From Porites lutea (Eukaryota; Cnidaria; Anthozoa; Scleractinia; Poritidae): 64,000 nucleotides of DNA. The stretch covers positions 25,082,195-25,146,194 of the forward strand of contig NC_133209.1 in NCBI RefSeq assembly GCF_958299795.1. Direction: 5' to 3'. Of the stretch, positions 35,131 through 46,055 are shown in pieces (positions within the stretch are counted from its first letter, which is position 1; each line of letters starts with the position of its first letter). The position numbers were made by a program, and so were the translations under genes. The notes beneath the pieces were generated by a model. That model searched no databases, had not been told where the DNA came from, and was given only the letters and a program-made list of their open reading frames with translations.

Positions 35131-36209
35131 GTAAATATCTTAATAAGTACTTGCGATTAGTAGTTTAACCTGAAAAGGTCATTGAGGTAAATTAATGAAG
35201 GTAGTTATTTAGTTATCAAAGCAAAAAGTTTCGATTTTAATTTTCTTTTTTTCGCTTTTTTTACTGGGATTGAGATGAAAAACATGAACGTTATGAATCA
35301 TTTGTATTTATTATTTAGAACAATGTTAGATCTTGTTTAAATATAATACTATTGAAAAGCCAGTTAAAAACTGAAACTTTAAGATATAGTCATAAAAGTA
35401 ACTTGACCAACGCAGAAAACCAATGCCCATTTTTCCTTAAGAACACGTTCCCAATTTTTCCGTAAGATCTTTGAGATCGAGCGCTTTGCGTTACGGCCGC
35501 CATCTTGGTTTCAAATGTTTTGAGTTTAGCCTGGGGATGAGTGTCAAATCTACTTCGGGGGCAGGGGACGGTTATGGAACCAAGATAGCCTCCCGTACCA
35601 GTAAGCTCTCGCTCCTGATAATCTTACGTAAAAAAATAGAGGACTGTGAAAAGTCCAATTGCCGATATAATCGTGTTTAAATCTGGGATTGTATATCGCC
35701 CACTTAAGCCGAGAGAGGTAAAAGCCCGAGATCTGAAACAATGAAATATTTTGAATGACTGATAATGGTCAAGATACGATCTCACTCCAAGAAAAGGCGT
35801 TAACGACCTAATTTAAATTTTACCCTGCTCTGATCGGATTTAAACATCAGTAGTGAGTGTTTTTTTTTTTTAAAGAATTCCAATGGACGATTATGATTGA
35901 GCTATTGCTGGGGTTTCGGCAAATGTCCGGGAATATATATTTTTTCAGGGCGTCTTTTTGATTTAAGAAAAGGAGGAGGACAAGACAATTAAGGCTAACA
36001 TTTGCAAAGAAATTTGGCTTTTTGATCCATCTTAAGTTTAAAATTATATGATGAAGACATAGTCAAAAGAGGAGACTGCTTATAAAACCCAACAAATATC
36101 AAAGGCGAAAATAACAGCTGTTGAGAGCTCCTTGGCTCTGCACTTTCTTTTGTTTCTGTTTACACATTTATTTACCCTCACCAGGCTTAATCACCATCTC
36201 GATGGCACC
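35131..36209. other. 5' flank of GPCR C
   Basis: Homologous to the 5' flank of GPCR D (about 52780-54410), without the 0.3 kb element found there at 53750. No gene. Ends at the BEL target site TGAGG. Confidence 0.75.
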
Positions 36210-36214
36210 TGAGG
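36210..36214. repeat. BEL/Pao target site duplication, left
   Basis: TGAGG, repeated at 43460-43464 directly after the 3' LTR. Confidence 0.93.
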
Positions 36215-36629
36215 TGTGACTGCAGCGCTGCGCAGTCAGCGGTATGTTGTAAAAGCTTAGCAGCCGCACCAGATTTTAGTAAGCGGCCGCCATGTTAGCC
36301 CTTTCTCGTGTTGTTCAAGTTTTTGGATAGTTATCGCCATCCATCGGACATTATACGGCCTAAACGGTAAGAACTGTTAAAAGAACATTTTACGGAAAAT
36401 CCCAAGAGAGTATTTCACACGACATTTTGAAGTTTAGTACTTACGAATCACGTATTTAGCCTATCATGTATTTGTCATGTCAGATTGTTATCTCGGGACT
36501 CAGGATCCAAGAACTAAGGAGTAAAAAGAATGTGTTGTACCGAGGACCTGTGAATAAACTACGTTTGGGACGTTCGTGTTGATTGTTAGCAACTCCTCTT
36601 GTTGTATGTACTACGGGAGGCCAGCCACA
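36215..36629 (+). repeat. BEL/Pao 5' LTR
   Basis: 415 bp, starts TGTGACTGCAGCGCTGCG and ends GGCCAGCCACA. Contains GAATAAACT, a possible polyadenylation signal. Followed by ATAACAATCG; I cannot assign a primer tRNA. Confidence 0.95.
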
Positions 36630-36663
36630 ATAACAATCGTTTGACGATCTTCGTGTAGCAGTC

Positions 36664-39600
36664 ATGTCCGTCAACAAAGAAGCAAGACCCGAAGACCAGG
36701 TCAATGTGGCGCTGGAAGAAGAAACTGATGAATCAAGGAAGCGTTTCCTGACGGAGAAAGGGTATACGTATCAACTCAACTTGAAAACAAGTAACTTGAA
36801 AACTAAGAAATGTGAACTGGTGAAGCGAATGAGAGGTACTCTACTGAAGCGAGGTCAGTCAACTAAACTAGTAGAATTTAAGAAAGAATTCAGCGAAGCT
36901 CAGATTTTGTATTGCGAATTTCAAGACATGGTTGAAGAGATTAAGGTTTTTGCGAACCCAGATGAGAATGTGGAAAATATTGAAAGAATGGTTGATCAAG
37001 TTGGCAGAGAATGGTCAAATTTTGAGTGTGACATTAGATCAGAGATAAAGTTTCTGGAATTTGTCGAACACCACGTGGATGATTCAATCTCTGAAGCATC
37101 CAAAAGGTCCAGTCGAGCATCCAAGAAAAGTAGTAGGTCAAAAATAAGTTCCAATGATAATGTTGAAGAAGATAGGTTTCAGTTACAAAAGGAGGAAGCT
37201 GCCTTAAAGGCTAAACTGGCCTATATAGAGAAGGAACGGTTACTGAGATTAGAACACAGAAAGACTGAGTTGACCAAATTAGAACAAGAAAGAAAGTTGG
37301 AAGAGCTAAGATTACAAAGTGAACTTGCTCAGAATCAAGCAAAGCTTAATGTATGCATGTCAGCAGATAAAGTAGAACTGTTTGATGATCAGGATCTAAA
37401 CTCGATTCCCCCCGCTGATAAAGTCAAGGACATGGACAAATTCCTTAATTCAATTCCAGTCACAAGTAAGAGTGATCTCTCTCCTGGTCAGCAAGAACCT
37501 ATCTACTCTTCAACTCAGTTAAGTGGAGCCCAACCCACTTTCAGTCTTCCGCGTGTAGAAAATGGAGTGCACAGTACGTTAAGCCCCAGTGCCACACCCT
37601 TTCAACCACACTCTGTCGTCTTAGAAAAGTGTATGGACAAATTAGTGGAAACAAGTAGTATGTTGGTGGCAGCTACTATGGAGCAGAACCTAGTGAACAG
37701 GCAACTAGCAATCTCAGGGCAACTGCCTAAGATTTCAATCCCAGTTTTTAGTGGAGATCCTTTGGAGTATCCTACATGGAACAGTTCCTTCAGTGCCCTT
37801 ATTGATTCCAAACCAATGGACGCGCAGACAAAATTGAACTTCCTACATCAGTACATCTCAGGAAAGCCCAAACAAGTTGTTGATCAGTATATGTTAATTG
37901 GTACTGAAGATGCCTATCAGTCTGCGAGAAAGTTGTTAAAGGAAAGGTATGGTAACTGCAATGTAGTAGGGACAGCCTTTATGAACAAACTGGAGAACTG
38001 GCCTAAGATTGGCGTAAGAGATGCGGAGGCCCTAAGAGATCTTTCTGACTTCCTGCAAAAGATAATTGCCGCCAGAGAAACTACTCCTAGTCTTGCTGTC
38101 TTAGACTTTGCGAAGGAGAACGTTAAAACTCTAAACAAGTTGCCATTTCAAATTCAGAATAAGTGGAGAGGAATAGTACAACAGTGTAGAGTCTCAAAAG
38201 GAAATGGTACTTACCCTACCTTCTCTGAATTTGCTTCATTTGTGAAAGAGTGTGCAGAGAGAGCGAACATTCCCGAACTTGAGGAGCTGTCCAAAACCAA
38301 AGAGTTTGTTAGGCCTAGAGGACCATTCAGACGCTCACCAAAAGGCGAGGAGGCCTTTTCCTTCGAAACTCATGTATTGGATCCAAGCAAGAACGTGACT
38401 GCCCAGGGTCAAGGTGAAAAGGAGAGACCCCCAACCTGTTCGCAAGGGAGGAGCGAGAAGAAAAAGACCGAAGTATGTCTGTTTTGCAAGGAAGAACATC
38501 AGCTAGACGAGTGTAAAAAGTTTGCAGAGAAGCCGCACAAGGAAAGGAAGGACTTCTTCTATAAGAAATTTCTTTGTCTTGGATGTGCCTCTAGCAGTCA
38601 ACATCAAGTATCCTCCTGTAAGAACAGACTTAAATGTCGCACGTGTTCTGGAAATCACCCTACATGTCTCCATATTCAGAAAACTCCCAAGGAAAGTATT
38701 ACGAACTGTACAAATGTTTGTACCATCCCAGAGCAAGAGGGCGGCTCGGATCATGCCATGATTGTACCTGTTTGGGTTAGACAAGTTAGCCAACCCAGTA
38801 AAGAAGTCTTACAATATGCAGTGCTAGATGACCAGTCCAATGTGAGTTTTGTGTCGCAAAGTTTGTGTGAAAAATTGGACTTGCAAGGCCCACCAACCGA
38901 CTTGCTGCTGACAACAGTGCAAGAGAGAAATGTACATGTACCAAGCAACCGTATTTGTGGAGTTGAGGTGTTGGATTTTAGAAGGGAGCATGCTGTGAAG
39001 CTACCCATGATGTTCAAGCGAGATATCATCCCAGCCAGTCGGTCGCAGATTCCAAAAGCCAGTGTTGCCCGGAAATGGGAACATCTGTGTCCTATTGCTG
39101 ACGAGCTCATGCCCTACAATCCAAGTGTGGAAATCTCCTTGCTGATTGGCAATAATTGCCCTAGTATCGTCAGACCCAGAGAAGTCCTAGTGGGAGGTGA
39201 AGACGACCCTTACGGCCAAAGATCTTTAATGGGGTGGGGTATAATCGGCAAGGTGTGCAAATCTACAGGTGAAGCCAACCATAAGGAAGGAGTGTGCAAC
39301 AAGGTGATGGTCAAAGAAACCCATGAACACTTTGCCTTTACGACAAAGGTGAAAGAGATTATCAACCCACAGAAGATTATTAAGATTCTTGAGTCAGACT
39401 TTACAGAAAGTTCTGCAAATACCAAGCCCTGTTCAGCTGAAGACAGGAGATTCCTCAACATCCTTGAGAATGGTATTGTGAAGAGATCGGATGGGCACTA
39501 CGAGATGCCTCTCCCTTTGAAGACAGACAAACCGTCTCTACCCTTCAACCGCGAACTAGCTGTCAAGAGATGGCACCAACTTTTAGCAAGGTTTAAGAGA

Positions 39601-42600
39601 AACCCCAAGTTTCTGGAAGATTATCGCTTATTCATGAAAGATGTGATTGCTTTGTGTGCAGAAGAGGTACCACCGGACCGCCATGGAGTTCAGGATGGAA
39701 TGGTTAACTATGTACCACACACCGGTGTTTACCACCCAAAAAAACCAGACCAGATCAGGGTTGTTTTTGATTGTTCGGCCCAGTATGAAGGGGTGTCCCT
39801 GAACGATCACTTGTTACAAGGACCCGACCTCATGAACACTCTTCTGGGGATCCTGTGCAGATTCAGACAAGAAAATGTTGCGTTTATGACTGACATTAAG
39901 AGTATGTTTCATCAGTTTATGGTGTCAGAGGAACACAGAGATCTCCTGCGCTTTTTGTGGTGGAAGGATGGGAATCCTGCAAATGAAGTGACTGAGTATA
40001 GGATGAAGGTTCATCTTTTCGGTGCTGGTAGTTCACCTGGCTGCGCAAATTTTGGTCTGAAGAGAGCAGCAGATGATGGGAAGAAAGAGTTTGGTGAAGA
40101 AGCTGCTGAGTTTATACGACAGGACTTTTATGTGGATGATGGACTAAAATCAGTCCCTACCGTGGAGCGAGCTGTTACACTGATAAAAGCAAGTCAAGGC
40201 ATTTGCGCCAAGGCCGGCCTGAGACTGCACAAAATTTCATCAAACAAAAGAGAAGTTCTTGAACAGATTCCGGCCGAAGATCGCGCCAAAGGATTAAAGG
40301 AGCTAGACTTGAAGGTTGATCCACTGCCCTTAGAACGTGCCTTAGGAGTAGTGTGGTGCATTGAGAATGACAGTTTTCAATTCCGCATCGAGCTGCGTGA
40401 CCGTCCCCTAACGCGACGTGGCGTACTTTCCACAATCAGTTCAATCTACGATCCTAGTGGTTTCGTTGCCCCAGTTACCTTGAAAGGAAAACAAGTTTTG
40501 CAGCAAATGTGCCGAGACAAGCTTGATTGGGACAGCCCAATTCCAGAGAGTTTGTATACTCATTGGGAGAAATGGCGTCAGGATGTTCTGAATCTCGATC
40601 AGCTGCAAATTCAACGTTGTTTTAAGCCGGAGAACTTTGGGCAGGTCAAAGCCAGCGAGTTGCATCATTTCTCAGATGCTAGTGTAGAGGGTTATGGACA
40701 GTGCTCGTACCTTCGACTAATCAATGTGGAGGACAAGGCGTACTGTTCCCTTGTCATTGGGAAATCTAGAGTGGCCCCGTTAAAGCAAATCACTGTGCCG
40801 AGGCTAGAATTGGCTGCAGCTACTGTTTCAGCAAACGTGAGTGAATTTCTTCGTCGAGAATTGTCTTACACGGACATTAAGGAACATTTCTGGACAGACA
40901 GCAAAATCGTCCTTGGTTATGTTAACAACGAAGCTAAGAGGTTTCATGTGTATGTGGCAAATCGTGTGCAGCAGATTCGTGACGTCACTAACCCGAGTTC
41001 TTGGTTGTATGTCAGCACTGAACTTAATCCTGCTGACCATGCCTCGCGAGGCCTTACAGCGTCACAGTTATTACAAGGAACCAACTGGCTAACTGGACCC
41101 TTATTTCTTTGGAAGAGTGGAACTTTCCAGCCTGAGAAGATAGAAGAATTTCAAGTGACCGAAAGTGATCCTGAAGTAAGGAAAGCAGCCGTTTTCACAT
41201 CTCGTGTAGAGAGCAGAGCTACTCAAGCCCCTGAACCGTTAACGTCAAGCCGTTTGCGCCACATGTCAAGCTGGCAGCATGTGCTGAAGGCAATAGCTTT
41301 GTGTCTACGACTGAAGAGCAAACTGGCAAGTAGAGAAGTGAAGTTGACGAGACAAACGGATGGTGAGAGCATCAGACCATTACCGAAGGTATCAGTCACA
41401 CTTACAGAACTTCACGCAGCAGAGAGGGAAGTTCTTAAGGTTGTTCAACGTGAACATTTACATGACGAGATGCAAGTTTTAAAGGAACTTAAGGAAGTTG
41501 GAGAGCTTACTACTAGAAAGATCGCAAGAGAAAGAAATCTAGCCGTCAAGAAGTCTAGTTGCTTATATCGTTTGGATCCATTTCTCGATGAAAACGGTGT
41601 TATCCGCGTTGGTGGCCGCGTGAGACGAGCTAACCTTCCATTTGCAACGAAGCATCCTGTGATACTTCCTCGTAAAAGTCATATTACAGATTTGCTGATT
41701 CGATTCTGGCATGCCAAAGTGAACCACATGGGACGAGGTATCACCCAAAATGAGTTGCGCCAGAGAGGCTACTGGGTTGTTGGTGGATCGTCAGCAGTGT
41801 CAAATTGTATTTCCAAGTGTGTTACATGCAGAAAAATGCGCGGCCCCCTGCAAATTCAGAAGATGGCCGATTTGCCTGTGGATCGAGTTGAACCTTCGGC
41901 CCCCTTCTCGTATTGTGCTGTAGATTTCTTTGGACCTTTCCCGATCAAGGAAAAGAGGAGTGAAGTTAAACGTTACGGAGTTATTTTTACCTGTATGGCC
42001 AGCAGAGGTGTACACTTGGAGACAGCCAACTCGTTAAGTACCAGTTCCTTCATCAACGCACTTAGTCGCTTCCTCAACCGACGCGGTCCAGTCAGACAGC
42101 TCCGCTGTGATCAGGGTACAAACTTTGTAGGAGCGAGGAATGAGCTAAAAGCTGCCTTAGAAGAACTGGATCAGAACCGGGTGCAAGAGTACTTAGTGGA
42201 GAACGGATGTGATTGGATACCATTTCAGATGAATGTACCTCATGCCAGCCACATGGGTGGCACATGGGAAAGGTTAATCCGAACTGTTCGTAGTGCACTG
42301 GAGACGTTACTTCTGAGCGCTGGCACACAGTTGGACGACGAAGCGTTCAGAACCTTCATGACTGAAGCAGAGTGTATTGTTAATTCCAGACCCTTGTCTA
42401 CGAACGACTTAAATGACCCAGAGGCACCAGAACCACTTACGCCCAGTCATTTACTTACCTTGAAAGCTAAAGTTGTACTTCCACCGCCTGGAAGGTTCCA
42501 GCGAGCAGATCTATATTCCCGCAAGTGGTGGCGCCGAGTACAATATCTCGCGAACGAATTTTGGCTTAGATGGCGCCGTGAGTTTCTTCATAGCCTGCAG

Positions 42601-42927
42601 GCTCGTAACAAGTGGATGTATCCAAAGCGAAATCTATCAGTTGGAGATGTAGTCGTATCCAAGGAAGACGAAGGACCACGTAACCAATGGCCACTCGCTA
42701 GAGTCGTAGAAGTCTACCCTAGCGAAGACGGATGTATCAGAAAAGTCAAAATTGTGAAAGCTGATGGAGAACTTGACAACCAAGGCAGACGTCGAAAGCC
42801 ATCTACGTTCCTGGATAGACCAATCCACAAATTAGTCTTACTGGTACCCTCTGCAGATGAAGCGGATGTTGGTGATAGCAGCAGGGAGACCGAGGAATTC
42901 CCCAACGAGGAGCCAACTACTCAGTGA
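36664..42927 (+). CDS. BEL/Pao gag-pol polyprotein, 2087 residues
   Basis: Single frame with the usual BEL/Pao order. An N-terminal gag section has a charged coiled coil (about 170-230). CCHC-like zinc knuckles lie near 605-660. The aspartic protease region is near 715 (LDDQSN). Reverse transcriptase has the YVDD box near 1155. RNase H is near 1335 (FSDAS). The integrase has a zinc-binding part (HMGR...CVTCRKMRG, about 1690-1725) and core aspartates in VDFFGP (1752) and RCDQGTNF (1812). A C-terminal DUF5641-type domain (WWRRVQ) starts near 1953. Function: cytoplasmic particle formation, reverse transcription and genomic integration. The frame is open from start to end. Confidence 0.95.
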   Translation: MSVNKEARPEDQVNVALEEETDESRKRFLTEKGYTYQLNLKTSNLKTKKCELVKRMRGTLLKRGQSTKLVEFKKEFSEAQILYCEFQDMVEEIKVFANPDENVENIERMVDQVGREWSNFECDIRSEIKFLEFVEHHVDDSISEASKRSSRASKKSSRSKISSNDNVEEDRFQLQKEEAALKAKLAYIEKERLLRLEHRKTELTKLEQERKLEELRLQSELAQNQAKLNVCMSADKVELFDDQDLNSIPPADKVKDMDKFLNSIPVTSKSDLSPGQQEPIYSSTQLSGAQPTFSLPRVENGVHSTLSPSATPFQPHSVVLEKCMDKLVETSSMLVAATMEQNLVNRQLAISGQLPKISIPVFSGDPLEYPTWNSSFSALIDSKPMDAQTKLNFLHQYISGKPKQVVDQYMLIGTEDAYQSARKLLKERYGNCNVVGTAFMNKLENWPKIGVRDAEALRDLSDFLQKIIAARETTPSLAVLDFAKENVKTLNKLPFQIQNKWRGIVQQCRVSKGNGTYPTFSEFASFVKECAERANIPELEELSKTKEFVRPRGPFRRSPKGEEAFSFETHVLDPSKNVTAQGQGEKERPPTCSQGRSEKKKTEVCLFCKEEHQLDECKKFAEKPHKERKDFFYKKFLCLGCASSSQHQVSSCKNRLKCRTCSGNHPTCLHIQKTPKESITNCTNVCTIPEQEGGSDHAMIVPVWVRQVSQPSKEVLQYAVLDDQSNVSFVSQSLCEKLDLQGPPTDLLLTTVQERNVHVPSNRICGVEVLDFRREHAVKLPMMFKRDIIPASRSQIPKASVARKWEHLCPIADELMPYNPSVEISLLIGNNCPSIVRPREVLVGGEDDPYGQRSLMGWGIIGKVCKSTGEANHKEGVCNKVMVKETHEHFAFTTKVKEIINPQKIIKILESDFTESSANTKPCSAEDRRFLNILENGIVKRSDGHYEMPLPLKTDKPSLPFNRELAVKRWHQLLARFKRNPKFLEDYRLFMKDVIALCAEEVPPDRHGVQDGMVNYVPHTGVYHPKKPDQIRVVFDCSAQYEGVSLNDHLLQGPDLMNTLLGILCRFRQENVAFMTDIKSMFHQFMVSEEHRDLLRFLWWKDGNPANEVTEYRMKVHLFGAGSSPGCANFGLKRAADDGKKEFGEEAAEFIRQDFYVDDGLKSVPTVERAVTLIKASQGICAKAGLRLHKISSNKREVLEQIPAEDRAKGLKELDLKVDPLPLERALGVVWCIENDSFQFRIELRDRPLTRRGVLSTISSIYDPSGFVAPVTLKGKQVLQQMCRDKLDWDSPIPESLYTHWEKWRQDVLNLDQLQIQRCFKPENFGQVKASELHHFSDASVEGYGQCSYLRLINVEDKAYCSLVIGKSRVAPLKQITVPRLELAAATVSANVSEFLRRELSYTDIKEHFWTDSKIVLGYVNNEAKRFHVYVANRVQQIRDVTNPSSWLYVSTELNPADHASRGLTASQLLQGTNWLTGPLFLWKSGTFQPEKIEEFQVTESDPEVRKAAVFTSRVESRATQAPEPLTSSRLRHMSSWQHVLKAIALCLRLKSKLASREVKLTRQTDGESIRPLPKVSVTLTELHAAEREVLKVVQREHLHDEMQVLKELKEVGELTTRKIARERNLAVKKSSCLYRLDPFLDENGVIRVGGRVRRANLPFATKHPVILPRKSHITDLLIRFWHAKVNHMGRGITQNELRQRGYWVVGGSSAVSNCISKCVTCRKMRGPLQIQKMADLPVDRVEPSAPFSYCAVDFFGPFPIKEKRSEVKRYGVIFTCMASRGVHLETANSLSTSSFINALSRFLNRRGPVRQLRCDQGTNFVGARNELKAALEELDQNRVQEYLVENGCDWIPFQMNVPHASHMGGTWERLIRTVRSALETLLLSAGTQLDDEAFRTFMTEAECIVNSRPLSTNDLNDPEAPEPLTPSHLLTLKAKVVLPPPGRFQRADLYSRKWWRRVQYLANEFWLRWRREFLHSLQARNKWMYPKRNLSVGDVVVSKEDEGPRNQWPLARVVEVYPSEDGCIRKVKIVKADGELDNQGRRRKPSTFLDRPIHKLVLLVPSADEADVGDSSRETEEFPNEEPTTQ

Positions 42928-43044
42928 AGTCGCCCCGACAGGTGTAGAAGACACAAGTGACCGCCTTTATGAACATTTGTTTTGTTTAACTGTCTAGTAT
43001 GGACATTAACTTAAGTAATTGTTAGGCAACAATTAGGGGAGCCA

Positions 43045-43459
43045 TGTGACTGCAGCGCTGCGCAGTCAGCGGTATGTTGTAAAAGCTTAGCAGCCGCACC
43101 AGATTTTAGTAAGCGGCCGCCATGTTAGCCCTTTCTCGTGTTGTTCAAGTTTTTGGATAGTTATCGCCATCCATCGGACATTATACGGCCTAAACGGTAA
43201 GAACTGTTAAAAGAACATTTTACGGAAAATCCCAAGAGAGTATTTCACACGACATTTTGAAGTTTAGTACTTACGAATCACGTATTTAGCCTATCATGTA
43301 TTTGTCATGTCAGATTGTTATCTCGGGACTCAGGATCCAAGAACTAAGGAGTAAAAAGAATGTGTTGTACCGAGGACCTGTGAATAAACTACGTTTGGGA
43401 CGTTCGTGTTGATTGTTAGCAACTCCTCTTGTTGTATGTACTACGGGAGGCCAGCCACA
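43045..43459 (+). repeat. BEL/Pao 3' LTR
   Basis: 415 bp, same sequence as the 5' LTR by eye. Preceded by AATTAGGGGAGCCA, a plausible polypurine tract, and followed by TGAGG (43460-43464), the right target duplication. Confidence 0.95.
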
Positions 43460-43464
43460 TGAGG

Positions 43465-44215
43465 ATTCTTCATTGTTCATGTAAAATTCAGGTGTGACTA
43501 TATACAGTTTTTATGATAAGGACAAAAATTAAAACCGCTCACAAAAACATCAAAAAGACGGAAATCTATCGGGGCTCATGGTCATTGCACATCATAAGTC
43601 ATGATTTAGATAACCAACAAATCATTACTACAATTATAGGTTACGTCAACACAATATCCGTATTGTAAAAAATGCATGCTGTATGACCGCCTCCGTGATT
43701 AAAAATCCCTTTTCAGGGAGTTCGATTTCATTCACGACGAACTATCATAAAAGAGTAAAGACAGTACTCTCCTACAAGAGATTATCCAGGGGCACCCGAC
43801 GAGAATATTAATAGTTCAAAACCAATAAACATAGCATTTTTAAACGGTAGATATATATAGGCATATTTTTATCCCAAAAAAAAGTTTTCATCTGTTCGGA
43901 TTTCCTAGCTGAAATTCTAGTGATTCGAAAATTATGGGGATCAAAACTTACTTTTTCGAAAATTTCAGCCAAAAAAAGGCTCCCGAAAATAGGTGGCCTT
44001 TTCAGGGTATAAATCCGTTAAAAATGGGCAATTATACATTTTTTAGATGTTCGAAAATCCTAGGAGAGGCAGACAAGCAAGAAATTTTTTAAACAAATGT
44101 TCAGAAAATTCTAGATCTCAAATCATCTTCCGAACAGTTTTTTTCCGAAAATTGTTTTGGGTGCCCCTAATAATCGGCACGGAGTTTATCAAGTCAATTG
44201 TTCTGCTGTGTATCA
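43465..44215. other. 5' flank of GPCR C continued, with a nested MITE
   Basis: 43465-43787 matches 54415-54747 of the D flank. 43788-44169 is an inserted element. After it the shared sequence resumes (CGGCACGGAGTTTA). No gene. Confidence 0.7.
43788..44169. mobile_element. MITE with AGGGGCACCC ends, about 380 bp
   Basis: Begins CAGGGGCACCC and ends GGGTGCCCCTA. The D flank reads GAGATTATCGGCACGG without it (about 54741). Here ATTATC precedes and ATAATC follows, so a 5-6 bp target duplication with one change is likely. The interior is rich in TTCGAAAAT-like self-complementary blocks. No transposase. hAT-like ends are possible but the duplication is short for hAT. Confidence 0.8.
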
Positions 44216-44675
44216 AAGAAAAGCTCTTCGGCGATTAATTTTATTTCTAACGAGTTGTGCTGTTGCTTAACGATCTTTAAGATCTTTAAGATCAACATTG
44301 CACTTTAGTGAAACATTTCAAACGGGTCTGAGATATATTGTCATTGTATAAACTATATGTATATTGTATATTCAATTATTGTGTTTCTCATTAAACCGAA
44401 TAACCTTGACTTGATCTTGAGGCACCCTGCTTCACCCTTATAAAACACTGTACCACGAAAATCTACCGTAGCACTTTTATCATTGATGTGAAGGCGTATA
44501 CGGTCTATACGAAATAGAGCGCGAAGTTACTTTCTGGAATACATCATACTCACCTGTGCTAATAGAAACGAGGGACAGAGGTTTGACGCATTTCAAATCT
44601 ATTATCTGTGTGACGCCCTGAATTGTAACAAAGCAATGAGCGAGAAAAATACTTTTTTGAATATTAAGCTAGATT

Positions 44676-45104
44676 AGTATTCATTCAAAATATTTCCCCG
44701 ATTCTGATTGGCTAAAAGCACACGCATAATTCACCATAACCAGCTACTGATGACCAAATTTGGAAGAATTTTGTGTTTAACGAGGAAATAACGTCAAAAA
44801 TGCAGCGTTCTTGCAGGTTAATGCACCATTAACCGAGAGGACCTGGGGACGAGGTTGAGTTGTTTTGGTTGTGAAAACAAAAAAATGGCGGACATTTTAC
44901 TCGTTTTAATAGTAAGAAATTATAGCTCAAAACATTGCAAGAACAGCAAGGACACAACTCGAAGGGCGACATCTACTATTTGGAGAATATTTGCGGAGCT
45001 GAACAACCCTAAACGTGCACTATCGAGGGTGAACTTAACATCGATGGATGTAAGCATGTTTTAGCTTTGTTTTTAAACTACGAATTATTTTGAATGAATA
45101 ATAA
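44676..45104. mobile_element. MITE with TATTCATTCAAAATA ends (second copy at about 47388-47814)
   Basis: Left end TATTCATTCAAAATATTTC, right end GAATTATTTTGAATGAATA, an inverted pair. The interior contains GATTGGCTAAAAGCACACGC, CTGGGGACGAGGTTG and AAAATGGCGGAC. A short frame from ATGGCGGAC is repeated in unit 2 but the copies are recent and no domain is seen. The ribozyme element is inserted at its right edge. Confidence 0.7.
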
Positions 45105-45227
45105 AACAATTTAGACATATTAAATTCTGCAAGCAGAATACTGCAATGCTGATCGTACTACGTGAAAATTAACTCTCCAAGACATCAACACGACAACGAA
45201 AGAACTCAAAACACTATAGGAATTGTA

Positions 45228-45272
45228 GCCATAGACCGCTGTTTCGCCCTTTTTTGGGCTCGTCAGTATGGC
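45228..45272 (-). ncRNA. Hammerhead ribozyme motif, unit A
   Basis: On the minus strand: GCCATA, CTGACGA, stem II GCCC/GGGC with an A-rich loop, GAAA, a very short stem III, then GGTC and TATGGC that pairs with GCCATA as a 6 bp stem I. Compared with the unit C motif, stem III is weakened (AC...GU, two pairs). All core residues appear intact, so slow cleavage is plausible. Confidence 0.75.
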
Positions 45273-45733
45273 GCAACAACCAGAGAAAAACTCTGATGAA
45301 AAATATCCACGCACTCTGATTTTAAGCTCTGACCCAGAACCCTCAGCACCCACAGAATCACGCCATACCACGTGTCTCCTGGAGGGCAATAGTCCAAGTG
45401 TCAAGTCGATGTCTCGCAGATAAAATAAAGAATTGGCCAAAACCAACCCCAAAAACATGGGCAGAACCATGCAAAAATTACAGCATATCGGATCCATAAA
45501 GGATCTACGGCCCAAAAATTAATAAAGTACAAACATAAACCATATAGTACTGCAGAGGACCGCAAACGAATATGCCGAAGAACGTAGGATCTATAAAGAC
45601 CTGATCAGTCTAAATAATTATGTAGACATATTAAATTCTGCAAGCCGAATACTGCAATGCTGGTCGTACTACGTGAAAATTAACTCTGCAAGACATGAAT
45701 ACGACACCGAAAAAACTCAAAACAGAGCGGGAT

Positions 45734-45764
45734 TGTAGCCATAGACAGCTGTTTCGCCCTTTTT
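45734..45764 (-). ncRNA. Disrupted hammerhead motif, unit B
   Basis: Minus strand TGACGAGCCCC, an A loop, GGGC, GAAACAGCTGTC and TATGGC are present, but the 5' strand of stem I and the first core C are gone because unit B jumps to the AAAAATTGATAAAG segment. Expected to be inactive as a monomer. Confidence 0.7.
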
Positions 45765-46055
45765 GGGGCTCGTCAAAAATTGATAAAGTACAAACATGTT
45801 TGTACTTTATTAATTTTTGGGCCGTAGATCTTTTATGGATCCGATATGCTGTAATTTTTGCATGGTCCTGCCCATGTTTTTGAGGTTGGTTTTGGCCAAT
45901 TCTTTACTTTCTCTGCGAGCGACTTGACACTTGGACTCTTGCCCTCCAGGAGACACGTGGTATAGCGTGATTCTGTGGGTGTTGAGGGCTCTGGGTCAGA
46001 GCTTAAAATCAAAGTGCGCGGATATTTTTCATCAGAGTTTTTCTCTGGTTGTTGC

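Larger units (their letters stand above)
36215..43459 (+). mobile_element. BEL/Pao LTR retrotransposon, looks whole
   Basis: A 7.2 kb element with two 415 bp LTRs (TG...CA) that I read as identical, a 5 bp target duplication, and one uninterrupted gag-pol frame. The homologous flank of GPCR D at about 54410 has the empty site (CACCTGAGGGTTC), which confirms the insertion. Identical LTRs mean a very recent insertion. No breaks seen. Confidence 0.96.

Noticed and set aside
38503-39110. Minus-strand frames inside the BEL/Pao pol region
   Set aside because: Antisense shadows of the long gag-pol frame.
44855-45064. Small protein starting MSCFGCENKKMADILL
   Set aside because: Sits in a MITE; the same DNA in unit 2 does not keep the frame start, and there is no domain.
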